Assembly (NCBI RefSeq): GCF_004342725.1
Contig: NZ_SMCP01000004.1
Coordinates: 228,882-292,881, forward strand
Direction of reading: 5' to 3'
Length of the DNA stretch: 64,000 bases
Source: Testudinibacter aquarius
GTDB taxonomy: Bacteria > Pseudomonadota > Gammaproteobacteria > Enterobacterales > Pasteurellaceae
Part shown: in pieces, positions 48,833 to 57,617 of the stretch
How the letters are laid out: each line of letters opens with the position of its first letter
How positions within the stretch are numbered: the stretch's first letter is position 1
Program-made: the position numbers and the translations under genes
The notes under the pieces: generated by a model
The model's input: the letters and a program-made list of their open reading frames with translations, nothing else
Told to the model about the DNA's origin: nothing
Databases searched by the model: none

Positions 48833-49702
48833 CTATAGGCAAAAATAGAACATGGCACAAAAAAACGGTAAGGCCGCAGTCAAACTATCAATACGATCTA
48901 AAATACCGCCATGTCCGGGAATCAGCTGGCTACTGTCTTTGATCCCAACATGTCGCTTAAACATACTTTCAGTCAAATCGCCCAAAATCGAAATTGAGAC
49001 AGTACCGAATGAGACCAGCAGCAACAGCGGTAACGATACACTGCGTAGCACAAACTCATTTGGTGTTATTTGCAGAAACAGTATGCCGACAATCAGTGCC
49101 ACTACTACACCGCCAATGGCGCCCTGCCATGTTTTCCCCGGTGAAACCCGTGCTGCCAGTTTATGTTTGCCAAACGCTTTGCCACAAAAATAAGCGCCGG
49201 TGTCAGCACTCCAAATTAACAGCAGCACATAAAACAGCAGCCATAAACCCTCGTAGCTGTTTTGATTATAGTTATACAAACGCAGCGCCAGCAACGCCAA
49301 CAAGAATGGAGCCAACGTGAAAAAGCCGAAAAACAGTTGTAACAACGCCGGTTTCTGCCAGTATTTCGTTGAGTACGGATAGCTTGCCACCAACAACAGC
49401 GCCACTGTCCACCAAATTAATGCGACCACCAATAGCCAAGCGGTATAACTATTCAGTACAATACCGGCGTTAATGTAATCTCGATAGGCAAAAATGATCA
49501 CAAATAATCCACACGCAGACAATCCGGTAATCAGCCAGCGCCAAATATCGTTCTGATGTCGGGCAAACTGGCACCATTCCCAAATTCCCAACACCACAAT
49601 TGTCGCTACAGTTAAGGCAAACGCATAAGGCGAAAATAACAATAACGCTGCGATGACAAAAACCAATAAAGCTGCCGCAGAAATAATACGCTGTTTAAGC
49701 AC
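48833..49702 (-). CDS. cdsA: phosphatidate cytidylyltransferase
   Basis: 289 residues, about eight membrane helices. It makes CDP-diacylglycerol, the precursor of phosphatidylethanolamine and phosphatidylglycerol. The family signature is SMFKRHVGIKDSSQLIPGHGGILDRIDSL (as GIKDSSQLIPGHGGILDRID) near residue 250; SPGKTWQGAIGG near 190 is also typical. It starts with GTG at 49702, preceded by AGAGGAA; the nearby ATG is in another frame. Confidence 0.95.
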   Translation of the reverse strand: MLKQRIISAAALLVFVIAALLLFSPYAFALTVATIVVLGIWEWCQFARHQNDIWRWLITGLSACGLFVIIFAYRDYINAGIVLNSYTAWLLVVALIWWTVALLLVASYPYSTKYWQKPALLQLFFGFFTLAPFLLALLALRLYNYNQNSYEGLWLLFYVLLLIWSADTGAYFCGKAFGKHKLAARVSPGKTWQGAIGGVVVALIVGILFLQITPNEFVLRSVSLPLLLLVSFGTVSISILGDLTESMFKRHVGIKDSSQLIPGHGGILDRIDSLTAALPFFCAMFYFCL

Positions 49703-49747
49703 CTAACATTCCTCTTTAATTATTATAGTAAATTCAATCGTTAATCA

Positions 49748-50488
49748 TCAGTCCGCTGCGCCAAAGCGCCGCTCACGCTGTTGAAACACTGCGATCGCTT
49801 GGGCAAATTCCCGCTCATCAAAATCCGGCCATAATACCGGGCTGAAATAGAGCTCGGCATACGCCAACTGCCACAACAAAAAATTACTGATACGCTGCTC
49901 ACCACTGGTACGAATCAACAAATCCACCGGTGCTTGCTGTTCAGTCACCAACGTTTGTTGAAACAACGCGGCAGTGATCATCTCAGGTTCCAGTTCACCC
50001 TGTTGTACTCGGCGCGCCAATTTTTGACTGGCTTGTACAATATCCCAATGCCCACCATAATTCGCCGCAATATTTAATATCAAACCGCTGTTTTTCGCCG
50101 TCAATGCTTCAGCTTCAGCAATTTTCTTTTGCAAAGTGCGGTTGAACTGACTGACATCGCCCAAAATTTGTAGCTTAATATTATTTTTATGTAATTTGCT
50201 CACTTCACGGTTCAGCGCCAGCATGAACAGATCCATCAAACCGCTGACTTCACTAGCCGGTCTCGCCCAGTTTTCACTGCTGAATGCATATAATGTCAGC
50301 GACTGGATCTGCTGTTTTGCGGCAAAAGTCACCGCTTTACGCACCGCCTGCACCCCGTTTTTATGCCCGACTAAGCGTAACTTACCCTTCTCTTTCGCCC
50401 AACGACCGTTGCCGTCCATAATGATGGCGACATGTTTAGGCATCTGCCCAACGGGGGTATTCGCTGCTGAAGTTACACTTTCGCTCAT
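49748..50488 (-). CDS. uppS: undecaprenyl diphosphate synthase (cis-prenyltransferase)
   Basis: 246 residues from ATG 50488; the frame continues upstream without a good start. It extends farnesyl diphosphate to the C55 lipid carrier of peptidoglycan and O-antigen. The pyrophosphate-binding [14 protein letters not shown] is near residue 20, [14 protein letters not shown] near 68 and [27 protein letters not shown] (as [17 protein letters not shown]) near 190. It is 73 bases from dxr. Confidence 0.95.
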   Translation of the reverse strand: MSESVTSAANTPVGQMPKHVAIIMDGNGRWAKEKGKLRLVGHKNGVQAVRKAVTFAAKQQIQSLTLYAFSSENWARPASEVSGLMDLFMLALNREVSKLHKNNIKLQILGDVSQFNRTLQKKIAEAEALTAKNSGLILNIAANYGGHWDIVQASQKLARRVQQGELEPEMITAALFQQTLVTEQQAPVDLLIRTSGEQRISNFLLWQLAYAELYFSPVLWPDFDEREFAQAIAVFQQRERRFGAAD

Positions 50489-50561
50489 CTCTCGCTCATC
50501 TTTTGTACATAATCGGTTTTCCAATGATATCCGGCTAACTATATCACAAGCCCAAAACAAC

Positions 50562-51755
50562 TTAAAAAGCTAAAATCAGTTGTTGTGCCGATTGTCGGGC
50601 TTTTTGGTCAATTTCAAATACATCATCTATCTGTTTGACGGATAAAGCCGGAAATTGTTCCACCGTTTGCCGATTAATTCGTTCAATATCGCTAAACCGA
50701 ATCTGCCCTTGTAAGAATGCAGCAACTGCAATTTCATTGGCGGCATTCATCACGGTGGTGGCATACTGTCCTGCGGCAAAGCAATCGATTGCCAACTTTA
50801 AGCAAGGATAGCGCTGATAATCCGGCTCGATAAAGCTTAATGCTTTAATTTTAAAAAAATCTAACGCGGCAACCCCGGCAAAAGTGCGGTTTGGGTAAGC
50901 CATGCTGTGTGCAATCGGGGTGCGCATATCCGGATTACCCATCTGCGCCAATACGCTGCCGTCACGATAGCGCACCATCGAATGGATAATCGATTGCGGG
51001 TGAATAATAATTTCCATCTGTTCAGCAGAGGCATTGAACAACCAGCGGGCTTCAATATACTCCAAGCCTTTGTTCATCATGGTTGCCGAATCGACTGAAA
51101 TTTTAGGTCCCATCGACCAGTTGGGGTGTGCCACTGCCTGTGCCGGGGTAATCCTATCAAATTCGCCAAGTGCGGTCTCACGGAAAGGTCCGCCGGAGCC
51201 GGTTAAAATAATACTGTCAATACCACTTTCGCTTAAACGACAATGGCCAATGCGCTGTTGTTCGATTTGTGGCAAGGCTTGAAAAATCGCATTGTGCTCA
51301 CTATCGACCGGTAACAGTGTAGCGCCGGATTCCGCCACAGCTTGCATAAACAATTGCCCACAAGTCACCAACGATTCTTTATTTGCCAGCAATACCTTTT
51401 TTCCGGCTTGAATCGCAGCCAAGGTTGGCGCTAAACCTGCCGCCCCAACAATTGCCGCCATCACCATATCCGCCTCGGGGTGCGCTGCGATCTCGCAAAT
51501 CGCTTGCTCGCCACTCAACACTTCAGTTTTGACCGCTGTTTGGCTTAATAAAATGTTGAGTGTTTTTGCCGCCTGATTGTCTGCCATTACTGCAAAGTGC
51601 GGTTGAAATGCCAAACATTGCTGCACCATCAATTCGGCATTACGTCCGCCAACCAAGGCAAAAGTGCGGTATTTTTCAGGATTGTGCTGAATCACCGATA
51701 AAGTGCTGTTACCGATAGAGCCGGTCGAACCAAGAATTACGACATTTTGTTGCAT
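50562..51755 (-). CDS. dxr: 1-deoxy-D-xylulose 5-phosphate reductoisomerase
   Basis: 397 residues. It makes 2-C-methyl-D-erythritol 4-phosphate, the committed step of the non-mevalonate isoprenoid pathway, so it sits well beside uppS. NADPH binding is by [12 protein letters not shown] near residue 8. [12 protein letters not shown] near 123 and [13 protein letters not shown] near 145 supply metal ligands, and [21 protein letters not shown] (as [18 protein letters not shown]) near 210 closes the site. Complete. Confidence 0.96.
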   Translation of the reverse strand: MQQNVVILGSTGSIGNSTLSVIQHNPEKYRTFALVGGRNAELMVQQCLAFQPHFAVMADNQAAKTLNILLSQTAVKTEVLSGEQAICEIAAHPEADMVMAAIVGAAGLAPTLAAIQAGKKVLLANKESLVTCGQLFMQAVAESGATLLPVDSEHNAIFQALPQIEQQRIGHCRLSESGIDSIILTGSGGPFRETALGEFDRITPAQAVAHPNWSMGPKISVDSATMMNKGLEYIEARWLFNASAEQMEIIIHPQSIIHSMVRYRDGSVLAQMGNPDMRTPIAHSMAYPNRTFAGVAALDFFKIKALSFIEPDYQRYPCLKLAIDCFAAGQYATTVMNAANEIAVAAFLQGQIRFSDIERINRQTVEQFPALSVKQIDDVFEIDQKARQSAQQLILAF

Positions 51756-51867
51756 AGATCACCGTATTAATTTGTTATCCGACAGCGACTGTTGGTCGCA
51801 ATCGATTATGCACAGATGAGCGGTTTTACCGCTCAAATTATTGACAACGGTTACTGATTAGACAAAG

Positions 51868-51893
51868 TAGGGGCGGATTATAGTTCCGCCCAT
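51868..51893. repeat. GGGGCGGATT palindromic element, copy 1
   Basis: GTAGGGGCGGATTATAGTTCCGCCCA forms a 7-bp stem with a 7-base loop. The flanks and left arm match the copy at 60260-60284 read on the other strand. Confidence 0.55.
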
Positions 51894-52007
51894 TGACGAA
51901 GTGAGATATCGGCATTTAATCCAAAATGGAAAAATTCAACGCACTGTTCGGGCAGATATATAACCTGCCCTCTACATTGTTATCAGTAATATCGTTGATA
52001 AAAACCA

Positions 52008-52044
52008 AAAGTGCGGTTATCAAGCTCTATGATAACCGCACTTT
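52008..52044 (-). terminator. frr terminator made of an inverted uptake-sequence pair
   Basis: AAAGTGCGGTTATCA and TGATAACCGCACTTT give a perfect 15-bp stem with a 7-base loop, ending 28 bases past the frr stop. The T-rich arm end provides a short U tract on the minus strand. Confidence 0.85.
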
Positions 52045-52071
52045 CACGTTAAACTAAAGCATTAACCGGAA

Positions 52072-52629
52072 TTAGAATTCCATCAGCTCTTTTTCTTTCT
52101 CTGCCAACGCTTCATCGACTTTTTTCACCCCGGCATCGGTGATTTTCTGAATCAGATCTTGCGCTTTACGTTCATCATCTTCGCTGATCGCTTTGTCTTT
52201 CAGCAACGCTTTGATCTGATCATTGGCATCACGGCGAATATTACGCAGCGCCACTTTGCCTTGCTCTGCCTCGGCACGCACGATTTTGGTCAAATCACGA
52301 CGACGCTCTTCGGTCAATGGCGGCAACGGCACACGAATGGTGGTGCCGGCAGACGATGGATTCAAGCCTAAATCGGAAGTCAAAATCGCTTTTTCCACCG
52401 CTTGGATCAAAGAGCGGTCAAACACACTCACCGCCAAAGTGCGTGCATCTTCCGCCACTACGTTTGCCAACTGGCGCAGCGGTGTTGCCGCACCGTAATA
52501 TTCGACATGAATACCGTCCAGCAGGCTTGGGTGGGCACGACCGGTTCTGATTTTGGAAATTTGAGTTTTGAATGCCTCAATACTTTTTTCCATGCGTTGT
52601 TCAGTATCTTGTTTAATTTCGTTGATCAC
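52072..52629 (-). CDS. frr: ribosome recycling factor
   Basis: 185 residues, the standard length. With EF-G it splits post-termination ribosomes. The start [20 protein letters not shown], the [19 protein letters not shown] block near residue 30 and the RREANDQIK-like [18 protein letters not shown] block near 130 are diagnostic. It follows pyrH by 67 bases on the same strand. Confidence 0.97.
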   Translation of the reverse strand: MINEIKQDTEQRMEKSIEAFKTQISKIRTGRAHPSLLDGIHVEYYGAATPLRQLANVVAEDARTLAVSVFDRSLIQAVEKAILTSDLGLNPSSAGTTIRVPLPPLTEERRRDLTKIVRAEAEQGKVALRNIRRDANDQIKALLKDKAISEDDERKAQDLIQKITDAGVKKVDEALAEKEKELMEF

Positions 52630-52696
52630 GCTGTTTTTCCTTTATTTTTATCAATATTCCGTAAACGGCTATTTTTAACCTATTCTGCCCGATAAA

Positions 52697-53422
52697 TCAA
52701 GATTCGTGGCAAATTAACGTGCCTTCCGGCTCACCTAAAATCACACGTTTCAACGCACCCGGCTTATTCATATTGAACACCCGAATCGGCATATTGTGAT
52801 CGCGCGCCAAAGTAAAGGCAGCCAAATCCATTACTTGCAGCTCTTTTTCCAACACATCTTGATAGCTTAAAGTGCGGTATAAATTGGCGTCCGGATTCTT
52901 GGCCGGATCGCAGTCATAGACGCCATCCACTTTAGTCGCTTTCAAGACCACATCAGCCTCAATTTCAATACCGCGCAAACAGGCAGCAGAATCGGTGGTA
53001 AAAAACGGATTGCCGGTACCAGCAGAAAAAATCACGACCTGACCTTGGTTCAACAAACGAATCGCTTGCGCCCAGCTGTAACTATCACAAACCCCGTTTA
53101 ACGGAAACGCTGACATCAGCTTGGCATTCACTTCAGCACGGTGTAACGAATCCCGCATAGCCAAACCATTCATCACCGTTGCCAACATGCCCATGTGATC
53201 ACCAACCACGCGATTCATACCGGCTTTCGCCAATTTTGCACCACGGAACAGATTACCACCACCAATTACAATCGCAACTTGCACCCCAAGCTCGACCAGC
53301 TCTTTAATTTCCACCGCCATCCGATCCAACACCGATGGGTCAATGCCAAAGCCTTCTTCGCCCTGCAAAGCTTCGCCACTTAATTTTAATAAAATACGTT
53401 TATAGGTCGGTTTCACACTCAT
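52697..53422 (-). CDS. pyrH: UMP kinase
   Basis: 241 residues of the amino acid kinase family. It phosphorylates UMP to [17 protein letters not shown] near residue 8 binds phosphate, [37 protein letters not shown] (as [20 protein letters not shown]) near 55 binds UMP, and [19 protein letters not shown] near 132 is the nucleotide site. It follows the tsf terminator, so it probably has its own promoter in the 131-base gap. Confidence 0.97.
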   Translation of the reverse strand: MSVKPTYKRILLKLSGEALQGEEGFGIDPSVLDRMAVEIKELVELGVQVAIVIGGGNLFRGAKLAKAGMNRVVGDHMGMLATVMNGLAMRDSLHRAEVNAKLMSAFPLNGVCDSYSWAQAIRLLNQGQVVIFSAGTGNPFFTTDSAACLRGIEIEADVVLKATKVDGVYDCDPAKNPDANLYRTLSYQDVLEKELQVMDLAAFTLARDHNMPIRVFNMNKPGALKRVILGEPEGTLICHES

Positions 53423-53524
53423 TTTATTCTCCTCGCCATGATAAAAACATTGATGAAATAGTCTGCTATTTAATCACGGTTTTCAACCAACCGGCTATAT
53501 GAAGTGTAAACGGTAAACAGTAAA

Positions 53525-53544
53525 AAGGCGAGTTGCCTCGCCTT
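53525..53544 (-). terminator. rpsB-tsf operon terminator
   Basis: On the minus strand AAGGCGAG, GGCA-type loop, CTCGCCTT is followed by TTTTTA: a compact intrinsic terminator 10 bases past the tsf stop. Confidence 0.9.
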
Positions 53545-53553
53545 ATGTCAATC

Positions 53554-54402
53554 TTATACTTTTTGCATTGCTGCCACTTCGGCGGCAAAATCGGTTTCGA
53601 CTTTCTCGATCCCTTCACCCACTTCAAAGCGGATAAAGCCGGTCACATCAGCACCTTTCTCTTTCAGCAAATCACCTACGGATTTAGCCGGATCCATCAC
53701 AAACGGCTGACCTGTTAAAGAGACTTCGCCGGTGAATTTCTTCATGCGGCCTTCAACCATTTTCTCGGCAATTTCGCGTGGCTTACCGGATTCCATCGCA
53801 ATAGCGACTTGAATATCACGCTCTTTCGCCACCACTTCGGCAGACACGTCTTCCGGTTTTACGAATTCCGGGCGGCTTGCCGCAACGTGCATTGCAATAT
53901 GTTTGACTAACTCATCATCCGCATTGGTTGCGGCAACCAGCACACCGATTTTCGCACCGTGCAAGTAAGCCCCGACCACATCACCAGAAATCGCTGCGAC
54001 ACGACGGATATTCATATTTTCGCCGATTTTCGCCACTAATGCGGCACGCTCTTCTTCAAACTGTGCTTTCAACACTTCAACATCGGTCACTTTACCTGCC
54101 AGTGCCGCGTCTGCGACTTTGTTAGCCAACGCTAAGAAACCGGCATCTTTAGCCACGAAGTCAGTTTCACAGTTCATTTCCAGCAACACACCATAGCCGC
54201 CGTCAACACGGGCTAAAATCACGCCTTCTGCTGCTACACGGCCTGCTTTTTTCGCTGCTTTTGCTTGTCCTGACTTACGCATATTGTCGATTGCCAATTC
54301 AATATCGCCATTCGCTTCAACCAATGCTTTTTTACATTCCATCATGCCTGCGCCGGTACGGTCACGCAGTTCTTTTACCAATGCTGCTGTAATTTCAGCC
54401 AT
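53554..54402 (-). CDS. tsf: elongation factor Ts
   Basis: 282 residues. The nucleotide exchange factor of EF-Tu. The N-terminal UBA-like helix bundle is [26 protein letters not shown] (as [16 protein letters not shown]), followed by the EF-Tu contact [16 protein letters not shown] near residue 72 with the Thr-Asp-Phe-Val motif that displaces Mg2+. Cotranscribed with rpsB. Confidence 0.97.
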   Translation of the reverse strand: MAEITAALVKELRDRTGAGMMECKKALVEANGDIELAIDNMRKSGQAKAAKKAGRVAAEGVILARVDGGYGVLLEMNCETDFVAKDAGFLALANKVADAALAGKVTDVEVLKAQFEEERAALVAKIGENMNIRRVAAISGDVVGAYLHGAKIGVLVAATNADDELVKHIAMHVAASRPEFVKPEDVSAEVVAKERDIQVAIAMESGKPREIAEKMVEGRMKKFTGEVSLTGQPFVMDPAKSVGDLLKEKGADVTGFIRFEVGEGIEKVETDFAAEVAAMQKV

Positions 54403-54462
54403 TTTAATATCCTCTTATCAGTGCTACCCATTAGTTGGGAATAACCGCACTTTTAATAAAAA

Positions 54463-54488
54463 AGCAGGGAACCTCAAAGCCCCCTGCT
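54463..54488 (-). terminator. attenuator between rpsB and tsf
   Basis: AGCAGGG (54488-54482 on the minus strand) and CCCTGCT (54469-54463) form a stem followed by TTTTTTATT. It lies 62 bases after the rpsB stop. A partial terminator in this position is known from E. coli rpsB-tsf and lowers tsf relative to rpsB. Confidence 0.75.
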
Positions 54489-54550
54489 AACCAATTAATC
54501 ATTGTGTGGTCAATAAGGGCAAATTGCCATTACTACTCACTACGATAACA

Positions 54551-55297
54551 TTACTCTGCTGCGGCTTCTGCTGCTTCAGCTTCAACAAAGCTTTCTTCTG
54601 TTACAGTAGGGTTAGCGTGCGCACGACCTTCGTTTACTGCGGCAGCAACTGCTGTCAGATATAACTGAATCGCACGAGCGGCATCATCGTTACCCGGAAT
54701 GATGTAATCTACGCCATCCGGATTGGTGTTGGTGTCGACAACTGCGAATACCGGAATACCCAAGTTGTTGGCTTCTTTAATCGCGATGTGTTCGTGATCG
54801 GCAGCGATAACAAAAATCGCATCCGGTAAACCGGACATATTTTTGATTCCACCCAGACTCAATTCGAGTTTTTCCATCTCACGGGCACGCATTAACGCTT
54901 CTTTTTTGGTTAATTTTTCAAAAGTACCGTCTTGAGACTGTGCTTCCAAATCTTTCAAACGTTTGATTGATTGACGAACGGTTTTCCAGTTAGTCAACAT
55001 ACCACCTAACCAACGGTGATTAACAAAGTATTGGTTACAGCTTAATGCCGCGTCTTTAACTGCTTCAGTTGCCGCACGTTTGGTACCGACAAACAACACT
55101 TTACCGTTATTGCCTGCAATGCGGGTCAATTCTGTCAATGCTTGGTTAAACATCGGAACGGTTTTTTCTAAGTTGATGATATGAACGCCGTTACGTGGTC
55201 CGAAAATGTAAGATTTCATTTTTGGATTCCAGTAGCGAGTTTGGTGACCGAAATGTACGCCTGCTTGCAACATATCGCGCATTGAAACTTGTGCCAT
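54551..55297 (-). CDS. rpsB: 30S ribosomal protein S2
   Basis: 248 residues. Start [20 protein letters not shown] and [20 protein letters not shown] are the universal S2 opening. [12 protein letters not shown] near residue 70, [13 protein letters not shown] near 93 and the alanine/glutamate-rich tail are normal. It assembles late into the 30S platform and, in E. coli, represses its own translation through the leader described separately. Confidence 0.98.
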   Translation of the reverse strand: MAQVSMRDMLQAGVHFGHQTRYWNPKMKSYIFGPRNGVHIINLEKTVPMFNQALTELTRIAGNNGKVLFVGTKRAATEAVKDAALSCNQYFVNHRWLGGMLTNWKTVRQSIKRLKDLEAQSQDGTFEKLTKKEALMRAREMEKLELSLGGIKNMSGLPDAIFVIAADHEHIAIKEANNLGIPVFAVVDTNTNPDGVDYIIPGNDDAARAIQLYLTAVAAAVNEGRAHANPTVTEESFVEAEAAEAAAE

Positions 55298-55436
55298 GAT
55301 AATTCCTTATATAATTGGGGTTTAGCCTCCACATATCCTGTCGCATCGACCGTTTGGCACCCCGACTGACAGTGGGTGATATGTGTGTGAAGTCTTGATT
55401 AATCATAATGTTGTTCCGACAGTTCGGAATAACGGC
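55298..55436 (-). promoter_or_regulatory. rpsB structured leader (S2 autoregulatory r-leader)
   Basis: The transcript between the promoter and the rpsB ATG is about 135 bases and contains TTCCGA/TCGGAA (55429-55424 with 55419-55414) near its 5' end, then TCGGGGTGCC, ACGGTCGATGCGACAGG and GGATATGTGGAGGC, with AAGGAATTATC before the ATG. The pairing of CACATATC-type with GATATGTG-type segments and the GGGGTG/AACCCC complement match my memory of the gammaproteobacterial S2 leader, which S2 binds to stop translation. Confidence 0.6.
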
Positions 55437-55440
55437 GCAT

Positions 55441-55449
55441 TTTATACCA
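55441..55449 (-). promoter_or_regulatory. rpsB promoter, extended -10
   Basis: TGGTATAAA on the minus strand is an extended -10 element (TGn plus TATAAA) followed by ATGCGCCG, a GC-rich discriminator as at ribosomal promoters. A 10-bp hairpin sequence (ACCAGCAAAT at 55466-55475 against 55484-55493) covers the -35 side. Confidence 0.65.
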
Positions 55450-55508
55450 TAATCAAGCAGAAATTACCAGCAAATTTATAGCGATTTGCTGGTGAAATCA
55501 GCCAGACA

Positions 55509-55536
55509 AAAATCCCCGCATCAAGGCGGGGATTTT
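55509..55536 (-). terminator. ppiD terminator
   Basis: AAAATCCCCGC / GCGGGGATTTT, an 11-bp perfect stem with a 6-base loop and T-rich ends, 22 bases past the ppiD stop. Confidence 0.9.
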
Positions 55537-55557
55537 ATGGTTCGCGGGGATTCAGTA

Positions 55558-57441
55558 CTAATTCTGCTGCTGTAAAAAATCCTGATTAATCTCAATTTTT
55601 GCCTGATTACGCAGCGATTGAAGCAAATTGTTATAGGTTTGCAACTGTTTGGCCTGCAAATAACTTGCGGCTAAAGCCTGCTGTTCCTGGCTGTCGGCAA
55701 CGCCATCACTGACCTTGATCAACTCCGCCAGATAGATCTCACCGTTGTCATCTTGTACCGCTTTATAGACACTTTTGCCTTCGGTCGCAGTCATCGAAAA
55801 CACGCCTTCACGCAATCCGGAATCCTGCATTCTGGCATACACAAATTGTTGTGTATTTTCTGCCAAACCGATGCCTTGTGGTAAAGTAACCGTTTGTGGA
55901 CTGCCCCCTTGGTTTAAACTGTCTGCCGCTTTTTTGGCTTCGCTCAGCAATAATGCCTCTGCTTTTTGCCGTTTTAATAGCGCTACAATATCGGCTTTGG
56001 CTTCTTCAAACGTTTTACTGCCGGCAGCTTTGTGATCAAGCACACGCACAATCAGAGAGTGCTGCTCGCCAACATTGATCGCTTCTGAATTCATGCCGCC
56101 TTGCAGCAAATCCGTATCAAAGATGTTATACACCACATTGGAAAAGTTAAGTGCGGTCGGCACATCTTGGCGTGAGAAATAATCGGTCTGCACTGCCTTT
56201 TTGCCGATAACTTGCTCCACATCGACAAGAGAAGCTTGATTTTCAAAGGCTTTTTCCGCTGCTTCTTTTTCTAAACGGAAAAATCCGCTTGAAGTTTGTT
56301 CATTGCGAATGGTATCAGCAATCCGGCTTTTCACTTGATCCAGCGGCTGCACTTCGCCTTGGCGACGTTCAAGCACTTTAATCAAATGATAAGCCCCGTC
56401 GACTTTAACTGGCTGGCTGACAGCTCCAACATCAGTAGCATACGCCGCTTGTTCAAACGCCGCAGGAAAAGCGCCATCAGTTGACCAACTTAAATCACCA
56501 CCGTTGACTGCTGATAATTTATCTTGTGAATGTGCTTGCGCCAATGCCGCAAAATCGGCACCGTTCTGCAACTGTTGATACAAATCTTGCGCCAGCGCTT
56601 GATCCGCCACTTGAATATGCGCTAAATGCTGGCTGGTTTTGCCACTAAATTGGGCTTTGTTGTCTTGATAATACTGTGCAATTTCAACATCGCCTACCTT
56701 AATATTTTTTTCCACATCGGGTTTGGCAATATCAATATATTCAACTTTAACCAGTTCCGGCACCATAAACGCCGATTTATGTTCGTTATAATATTGTTCG
56801 GCTTCCTGATCGCTAATGACTTGTTTAGCGACTTGCTCTGCAAGTGGGAAAGCCGTCAACCGCACTTCACGGGTTTGGAAAATTTGTTTGATCAACTGCT
56901 GTAACTGCGGTTCGCTGAGAGCTTCAGTACCTAACAGCCCGTATTGCATTTGCTGCATCGCCATGGATGCGCGCAGGGTTTGTGCGTAGTAATCGGAACT
57001 GATACCGTTTAACCGTAAAAAGCTTTGGTATTGTTCATTATCAAATTTGCCGTCTTTTTGGAAATTTGGGTTACTGACAATCGCACGTTTAATCTGCTCA
57101 TCACTCACTGCTAATCCCAATGATTGTAGATATTGTCCGATCAGCGACTCATCCACTAAACCATTTAACACGTCCTGTCTGAAACGGGTTTGAAACTCCG
57201 GCGAATCCATCAGCAGCGAAAACTCCGAGCCCATTTCATCGCTGAAAGTGCGGGTTTGCTGCTGCAAAGCAGATTGAAAGGTGTGCTGACTAATCTCTTC
57301 TCCATTGACTTTTGCCGCCGAAGTATCATGCGAACCGACCAAATAAGTGCCGACGCCGCCTAAGACAAAGGAGATGGAAATCAATACGAATACCACTTTC
57401 CACATCACACCGCCAACGCCGCTGTTCAGTTTTTCCAACAT
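55558..57441 (-). CDS. ppiD: periplasmic folding chaperone PpiD (SurA-like N domain, parvulin domain)
   Basis: 627 residues. One N-terminal membrane anchor (about 12-32) holds the protein to the periplasmic face of the inner membrane. The SurA-like domain follows (about 40-200), then a parvulin domain near 265-360 (SQHLAHIQVADQALAQDLYQ, AVNGGDLSWSTDGAFPAAFE) and a C-terminal helical part. It assists proteins leaving the Sec channel. In E. coli hupB lies between lon and ppiD; here lon is adjacent. Confidence 0.95.
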   Translation of the reverse strand: MLEKLNSGVGGVMWKVVFVLISISFVLGGVGTYLVGSHDTSAAKVNGEEISQHTFQSALQQQTRTFSDEMGSEFSLLMDSPEFQTRFRQDVLNGLVDESLIGQYLQSLGLAVSDEQIKRAIVSNPNFQKDGKFDNEQYQSFLRLNGISSDYYAQTLRASMAMQQMQYGLLGTEALSEPQLQQLIKQIFQTREVRLTAFPLAEQVAKQVISDQEAEQYYNEHKSAFMVPELVKVEYIDIAKPDVEKNIKVGDVEIAQYYQDNKAQFSGKTSQHLAHIQVADQALAQDLYQQLQNGADFAALAQAHSQDKLSAVNGGDLSWSTDGAFPAAFEQAAYATDVGAVSQPVKVDGAYHLIKVLERRQGEVQPLDQVKSRIADTIRNEQTSSGFFRLEKEAAEKAFENQASLVDVEQVIGKKAVQTDYFSRQDVPTALNFSNVVYNIFDTDLLQGGMNSEAINVGEQHSLIVRVLDHKAAGSKTFEEAKADIVALLKRQKAEALLLSEAKKAADSLNQGGSPQTVTLPQGIGLAENTQQFVYARMQDSGLREGVFSMTATEGKSVYKAVQDDNGEIYLAELIKVSDGVADSQEQQALAASYLQAKQLQTYNNLLQSLRNQAKIEINQDFLQQQN

Positions 57442-57570
57442 AATTATTTTTCCTATTCCTAAAAACTCAATTGCTGAATACCGATTATCAAGATTAAATC
57501 CTGAAAATGTTGCCGAATTATATGTGAAACATGGCTGTTATGCACGAATAATCCGGCGCTGCAAAATACA

Positions 57571-57608
57571 AAAAAGCCAAATTTACCCGCTAGATAAATT
57601 CGGCTTTT
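57571..57608 (-). terminator. lon terminator
   Basis: On the minus strand AAAAGCCGAATTTA pairs with TAAATTTGGCTTTT (one G-U pair) around an 8-base loop and runs into a T run. It starts 10 bases after the lon stop. Confidence 0.88.
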
Positions 57609-57617
57609 ATCGATTGG

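Larger units (their letters stand above)
51756..52071. other. 316-base gap between frr and dxr
   Basis: No gene is visible. From left to right it holds a small palindrome GAGCGGTTTTACCGCTC near 51820, a GGGCGGA/TCCGCCC hairpin (51871-51891) whose core resembles one at 60262-60280, and the frr terminator at 52008-52044. The dxr promoter should lie in 51760-51990 on the minus strand, but I see no clear pair of boxes. Confidence 0.6.
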
